DNA of 17,015 nucleotides from positions 1-17,015 of the forward strand of contig DEAT01000078.1 of the NCBI GenBank assembly GCA_002348265.1, given 5' to 3'. The position numbers were made by a program, and so were the translations under genes. Source of the stretch: Gemmatimonadales bacterium UBA2975. GTDB taxonomy: Bacteria > Gemmatimonadota > Gemmatimonadetes > Longimicrobiales > Gaopeijiaceae. The notes under the pieces are model-generated. The model was not told where the DNA came from. It made no database searches and worked only from the letters and a program-made list of their open reading frames with translations. Positions 13,860-17,015 of the stretch are shown here, one piece after another. Each line of letters opens with the position of its first letter. Positions within the stretch are counted from its first letter, which is position 1.

Positions 13860-14453
13860 GCGTAGGGCAGCTTCGATCACTTCAAGTTCGTCACTCCACG
13901 CGACTCTCCATCCTTGGGGAGTTGAGCGGAGTTGCATGACTTTAACTTCAGGCACTGCACCGCTAATGCGTGCTAGGGTTCGATACACGGTGTGTGCCAC
14001 CCCTTCTTCTTCGCGAACGCTTCCGATCACATTGTCGTCACGATCGTAGAGGGAATGCATTAGACCGGGCATGTCATCGATAACGGCATTGATCGACCGC
14101 TCGAATACCTCAAAAGCACTGAGATCGGACATTCCTGCTGAGTCGCTCTGCACTAGGTATTCGCGTAGTTCGCCACTCGAATCGGCGTTTGCGATCATGG
14201 TTACCGTGAACTGGAAGCGTTCGAGTGCCTCAGTATCGAGGAATTGAGCAACCGTACCCCAGCGGATCGCCCTGACGGATCGAAGGAAGAGTGTGGCAGT
14301 CTCATCAGGAGATCTGGTTGCTTCGTTAATGGTGACTTGGGCACTGGTCGGTGATCCGAGCGAGCTCATCGCCATGACAATCACCCAGACGAGAGGAGTT
14401 GCCGAGCCGCATTTTCGGAGTCGGCAGCTGTCGGGTGACTGACTGTTTGTCAT
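13845..14453 (-). CDS. Secreted orphan protein downstream of DUF5916 gene
   Basis: I do not recognise this 202-residue protein. The start at 14453 is supported by AGAGGT (14462-14467) 8 nt upstream. A rather long polar N-region is followed by a hydrophobic run and PTSAQ, so it is probably exported (cleavage near residue 39). The mature part starts with a helical DETATLFLRSVRAIRWGTVAQFLD, and the C-terminus has strand-like VPEVKVMQLRST and GWRVAWSDELEVIEAAL. A helix followed by such strands resembles small NTF2-like or periplasmic ligand-binding proteins, but this is only a guess. It follows the outer-membrane DUF5916 gene by 25 bp on the same strand, so the two are probably co-transcribed. 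Its end overlaps the GC-rich hairpin. Confidence 0.75.
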   Translation of the reverse strand: MTNSQSPDSCRLRKCGSATPLVWVIVMAMSSLGSPTSAQVTINEATRSPDETATLFLRSVRAIRWGTVAQFLDTEALERFQFTVTMIANADSSGELREYLVQSDSAGMSDLSAFEVFERSINAVIDDMPGLMHSLYDRDDNVIGSVREEEGVAHTVYRTLARISGAVPEVKVMQLRSTPQGWRVAWSDELEVIEAALRGVGR

Positions 14454-14478
14454 GTACTGGGACCTCTGCAGGTAGTCG

Positions 14479-16749
14479 CTAAAAGGACAGAAGCTTAGTC
14501 ACTTTAAGTGTGACACCCCGCTCGAGTAACCGCTCTGAAGTACCGTCTGCTAGGCTACGCCGCTCGGTGTAGACCAGAAACAGATCCGACAACGGCGAAT
14601 GGATCAGATTGATCCTGGCGTTTGATATAAGCTCCTCGGTGGCTCCGTTGTATTGGACGAAAGCGAGGAAGAAGGCCTTTGTGTTTAGAGCGTAGCGAAG
14701 CCGGGCCCTGTAGATGTCTGCGCTGAAATCGAGGCCGCTAAGTATGAGGTCGTTCCTTTGGCCACCTACTTCAAGAGACACATGTTCGTTCGGTCGGAAC
14801 GTGATGTCTGCGGAATATGAGGTGCGGGAACCATCGTAGAAATCTCCGGACTGGACCTGGCCGGAGAAGAAAATCGGCAGATCTCCTCTAGTAGTTAGCC
14901 GGATACTTGGTTCGACCCATTCGTAAGTCCCAGGCTTGATTGGAACACCACCGATCGTCGTGGTCTCAAAAAGACGTTCATGGCGGTCCCGAACACTGGC
15001 TGCGATCTGGCCTCCTGCGAGGAAGGATACGACAGTTCCTGCCTCGACTCCGCGTGTTTCTATCGCGTTATCCAGATCTGTGTATACGTCCAAATCGATG
15101 TAAGGGTTGATTTCTCGGATACCAAAGCGGTTCACCTGGGGGTGGATCCCCACTGTTGTGAAGTATCGGCGCACCGCTGTTCGATCAATGAACCCGGTCT
15201 CTGGACTAAATCCGTCTCCAACATGTTTGAATAACGCCGACATGTTCCAGAACGGATTTCGCCACGCTGTCTGGAACATTCCGGTATTAGCATCTGATCC
15301 GACTGGCAAAGAGTCATCTGTTCTGGCCCAATATCCTGACATCAGGACATTCGGAGCTAGCTGCACGTTCGCATCTATCCCATATGAGCGATTGTACTCG
15401 GACCGCTCTGATCCATCTTGCCCCTGCCGGTTGATGAACATTCCACCGATCGTGGCGTTGCCGAAGGTGCCCTTAGCTCTTGCGACGGCGAAGTTTTCGG
15501 CTGAGTAGTCGGATCCGTCTGATAGGTCATCTAAGGAGCGTGTCTGCATGTCGAGCACGCCAACCTCAAACCGATCTCCGATTCGTCCTGTAAGGCGCGC
15601 TCCGCCAGCAATTGGAAGGGGCTGACGCGTGCTCGAAAGCCCTATCCGACGCGAGTTAAAGAGACGAAAGTTTCTCGGACTGCTGCCTGTTCGGTAATTG
15701 CGAATTGCTGTGTCTTGGAAGCCGAACGTTCCCTCGTTCTCCAAGAAGAAATCGCGCCGTTCAGGAAAGAAGAGAGAGAAGCGACTCAGATTGACTTGCT
15801 CTTGATCGACCTCGACTTGGCTGAAGTCGGTGTTCACGGTTAGGTCGAGAGTCATACGGGGCGTCAGTCCCCATTTAGCATCGATTCCGACATCAGCATG
15901 CCGTTCAGGGGATGGATATCGAGCACCTGTGATCTGGTCTCCGAGGGTGTAGGGCTTGATCCAGAGATTCCGTCCGCTAGGAAGATCCTGAAGCCCTTCG
16001 AGAGTCCCGGCTAGAGAGAATTTGTAGACACGGTATTGGAGTGGAATCGGCGCCCAGATTGCGTCCTCGTTCCTACGCCGTATCCGGCGTGAGAAGTTGA
16101 TGCCCCACACCTGATCTCCGATGACTGGGTTGAAGCGCATCGTCGAGAACGGTATCTCCATTTCGACAACCCATGTCGAGTCGTTGATTGAGGTTTGAAC
16201 GTCAACGACACCTTCCCACGCTGGTGACATGTCTCGCTGGTCATTGAACGCCTGCGCGTCCCATAACGCTCCAGCTGGATTCACTGCCCACAGAAAACCG
16301 TTTTGCCGATCGAGATATGTGTCGATCGCGACACCGAAGATGTCGGAGTTCGGTGTGTCGAAATCCTGCTCTAGCCCAGGAATCGAAAGAGTTTTGGTGT
16401 CCTCGTCGAAGAGCACAGCGCTGACATAGAGATTCTGGTCGTCGTAGACGATGCGCAGGATCGTGTTTTGAGACGCGGGCATTCCCTGATCCGGAATTGT
16501 CTGAATCCAGGTACGATTATCTGGTTTCGCTTCAGCCCAGCCTGCATCGTCGAGGATCCCATCGATTACGATGGGGCCTTCGACGCGGGTGGCGTGAATG
16601 ACAGGGCGGGGTACGGCCATTGGGTCGACCGGGTACTGAACGTTCGATCCTACATCCTGGGCGCTGAGCGATGCAGCCGAGGTGGTCAGGGTTGCCAAGA
16701 ATGACGCTGCTAGCGCGCTTCTACGAACTAGGGGAACGGCGTACAGCAT
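14479..16749 (-). CDS. CBM9-like / DUF5916 outer-membrane protein
   Basis: This 756-residue protein has a signal peptide (cleavage near SLSAQ at 31). A CBM9-like carbohydrate-binding fold follows (about 50-240), with the hallmarks VIDGILDDAGWAEA, LRIVYDDQNLYVSAVLFD and WVVEMEIPFSTMRF-P. From about residue 255 it matches DUF5916, opening with INFSRRIRRRNEDAIWAP and continuing with many alternating strands and the RRDFFLENEGTFGF segment. It ends in Phe (KLLSF), the usual signal for beta-barrel insertion, so this part is predicted to be an outer-membrane barrel. Such proteins are common in Bacteroidota, Gemmatimonadota and relatives. Their role is unproven, but surface binding or passage of a polymer is plausible. 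The start at 16749 has no strong ribosome binding site. It is the first gene of a leftward pair with the secreted orphan. Confidence 0.9.
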   Translation of the reverse strand: MLYAVPLVRRSALAASFLATLTTSAASLSAQDVGSNVQYPVDPMAVPRPVIHATRVEGPIVIDGILDDAGWAEAKPDNRTWIQTIPDQGMPASQNTILRIVYDDQNLYVSAVLFDEDTKTLSIPGLEQDFDTPNSDIFGVAIDTYLDRQNGFLWAVNPAGALWDAQAFNDQRDMSPAWEGVVDVQTSINDSTWVVEMEIPFSTMRFNPVIGDQVWGINFSRRIRRRNEDAIWAPIPLQYRVYKFSLAGTLEGLQDLPSGRNLWIKPYTLGDQITGARYPSPERHADVGIDAKWGLTPRMTLDLTVNTDFSQVEVDQEQVNLSRFSLFFPERRDFFLENEGTFGFQDTAIRNYRTGSSPRNFRLFNSRRIGLSSTRQPLPIAGGARLTGRIGDRFEVGVLDMQTRSLDDLSDGSDYSAENFAVARAKGTFGNATIGGMFINRQGQDGSERSEYNRSYGIDANVQLAPNVLMSGYWARTDDSLPVGSDANTGMFQTAWRNPFWNMSALFKHVGDGFSPETGFIDRTAVRRYFTTVGIHPQVNRFGIREINPYIDLDVYTDLDNAIETRGVEAGTVVSFLAGGQIAASVRDRHERLFETTTIGGVPIKPGTYEWVEPSIRLTTRGDLPIFFSGQVQSGDFYDGSRTSYSADITFRPNEHVSLEVGGQRNDLILSGLDFSADIYRARLRYALNTKAFFLAFVQYNGATEELISNARINLIHSPLSDLFLVYTERRSLADGTSERLLERGVTLKVTKLLSF

Positions 16750-16940
16750 TGTGTTAGCTAGGGGTTAAACCGTCGACGTTTCTCGAGCACACGTCGGCGG
16801 GATGCGTGCACGAACCGGAACACGATGATGCTCTTTAGGTCGTATGGGAAGAACTTCGACGGAAATGAGAGCCGGTTGAATGCGCTGTTGGCACTGACTA
16901 GCTTTTTCGGCCCGACACCTCGGACCTAAGGGGTGTCAAA
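16750..16940. other. Spacer before tRNA-Ile with an 8-bp hairpin
   Basis: This 191-bp gap between the DUF5916 start and the tRNA has no convincing gene. GACACCTC (16914-16921) pairs with GGGGTGTC (16930-16937) (one G-T wobble, 8-nt loop) only 3 nt before the tRNA 5' end. Upstream, TTGAAT (16876-16881) and TAGCTT (16899-16904) are 17 bp apart and are followed by a GC-rich stretch like the discriminator of stringently controlled tRNA promoters, but the -10 match is poor. The hairpin would lie in the tRNA 5' leader. Confidence 0.35.
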
Positions 16941-17014
<74 letters not shown>

Positions 17015-17015
17015 C

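Noticed and set aside
16750..16920. Open minus-strand frame of about 50 codons ending in TAG before the DUF5916 gene
   Set aside because: It has no start codon near its beginning, no ribosome binding site, and runs into the tRNA region; a frame of this length is expected by chance.

Overview
The window looks like chromosomal DNA of a free-living Gram-negative bacterium, most likely an uncultured (probably marine) member of the Gemmatimonadota or a relative in the wider FCB group. This is inferred from protein types, not from a marker gene. The pointers are a CBM9-like/DUF5916 outer-membrane protein, a DUF4837-like lipoprotein, a rhomboid with a DUF6576-like C-terminal tail, many short secreted orphan proteins, lipoproteins with textbook lipoboxes, and a moderate G+C. 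There are no transposases, integrases, phage genes, CRISPR arrays or rRNA genes. One tRNA-Ile(GAT) closes the right edge.

Layout. (1) 53-847: a secreted orphan protein with an internal duplication, ended by a strong hairpin terminator. (2) 919-5221: a possible redox/envelope block. A leftward four-helix membrane protein fused to a CIA30 domain is divergent from a rightward atypical SDR-DUF2867 protein. Their shared spacer holds two interleaved inverted repeats. The SDR is followed one base later by a BIG2-cupredoxin lipoprotein. Then come two diverged DoxX-like membrane proteins in divergent orientation, and a second terminator built like the first. (3) 5259-8443 (minus): an M3 oligopeptidase (OpdA/PrlC type), then a DUF4837-like lipoprotein. 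(4) 8622-11413 (plus): an apparent operon of a very acidic 65-residue protein, an exported two-domain rhodanese, a rhomboid protease, a possible 26-codon ORF and an IMPACT/YigZ protein. (5) 11453-13818: a leftward secreted orphan, then a rightward serine-hydrolase lipoprotein of the class C beta-lactamase fold. (6) 13845-16749 (minus): the DUF5916 outer-membrane protein followed by a secreted orphan, probably co-transcribed. (7) 16941-17014: tRNA-Ile.

Taken together, most genes act in the envelope (lipoproteins, exported enzymes, membrane proteins), with only the oligopeptidase, YigZ and probably the SDR in the cytoplasm. No complete new defence or mobile system is visible. The best candidates for something undescribed are the CIA30 membrane fusion facing SDR-DUF2867 across a palindromic spacer, the acidic protein at the head of the rhodanese-rhomboid operon, and the small ORF that overlaps the yigZ start codon.
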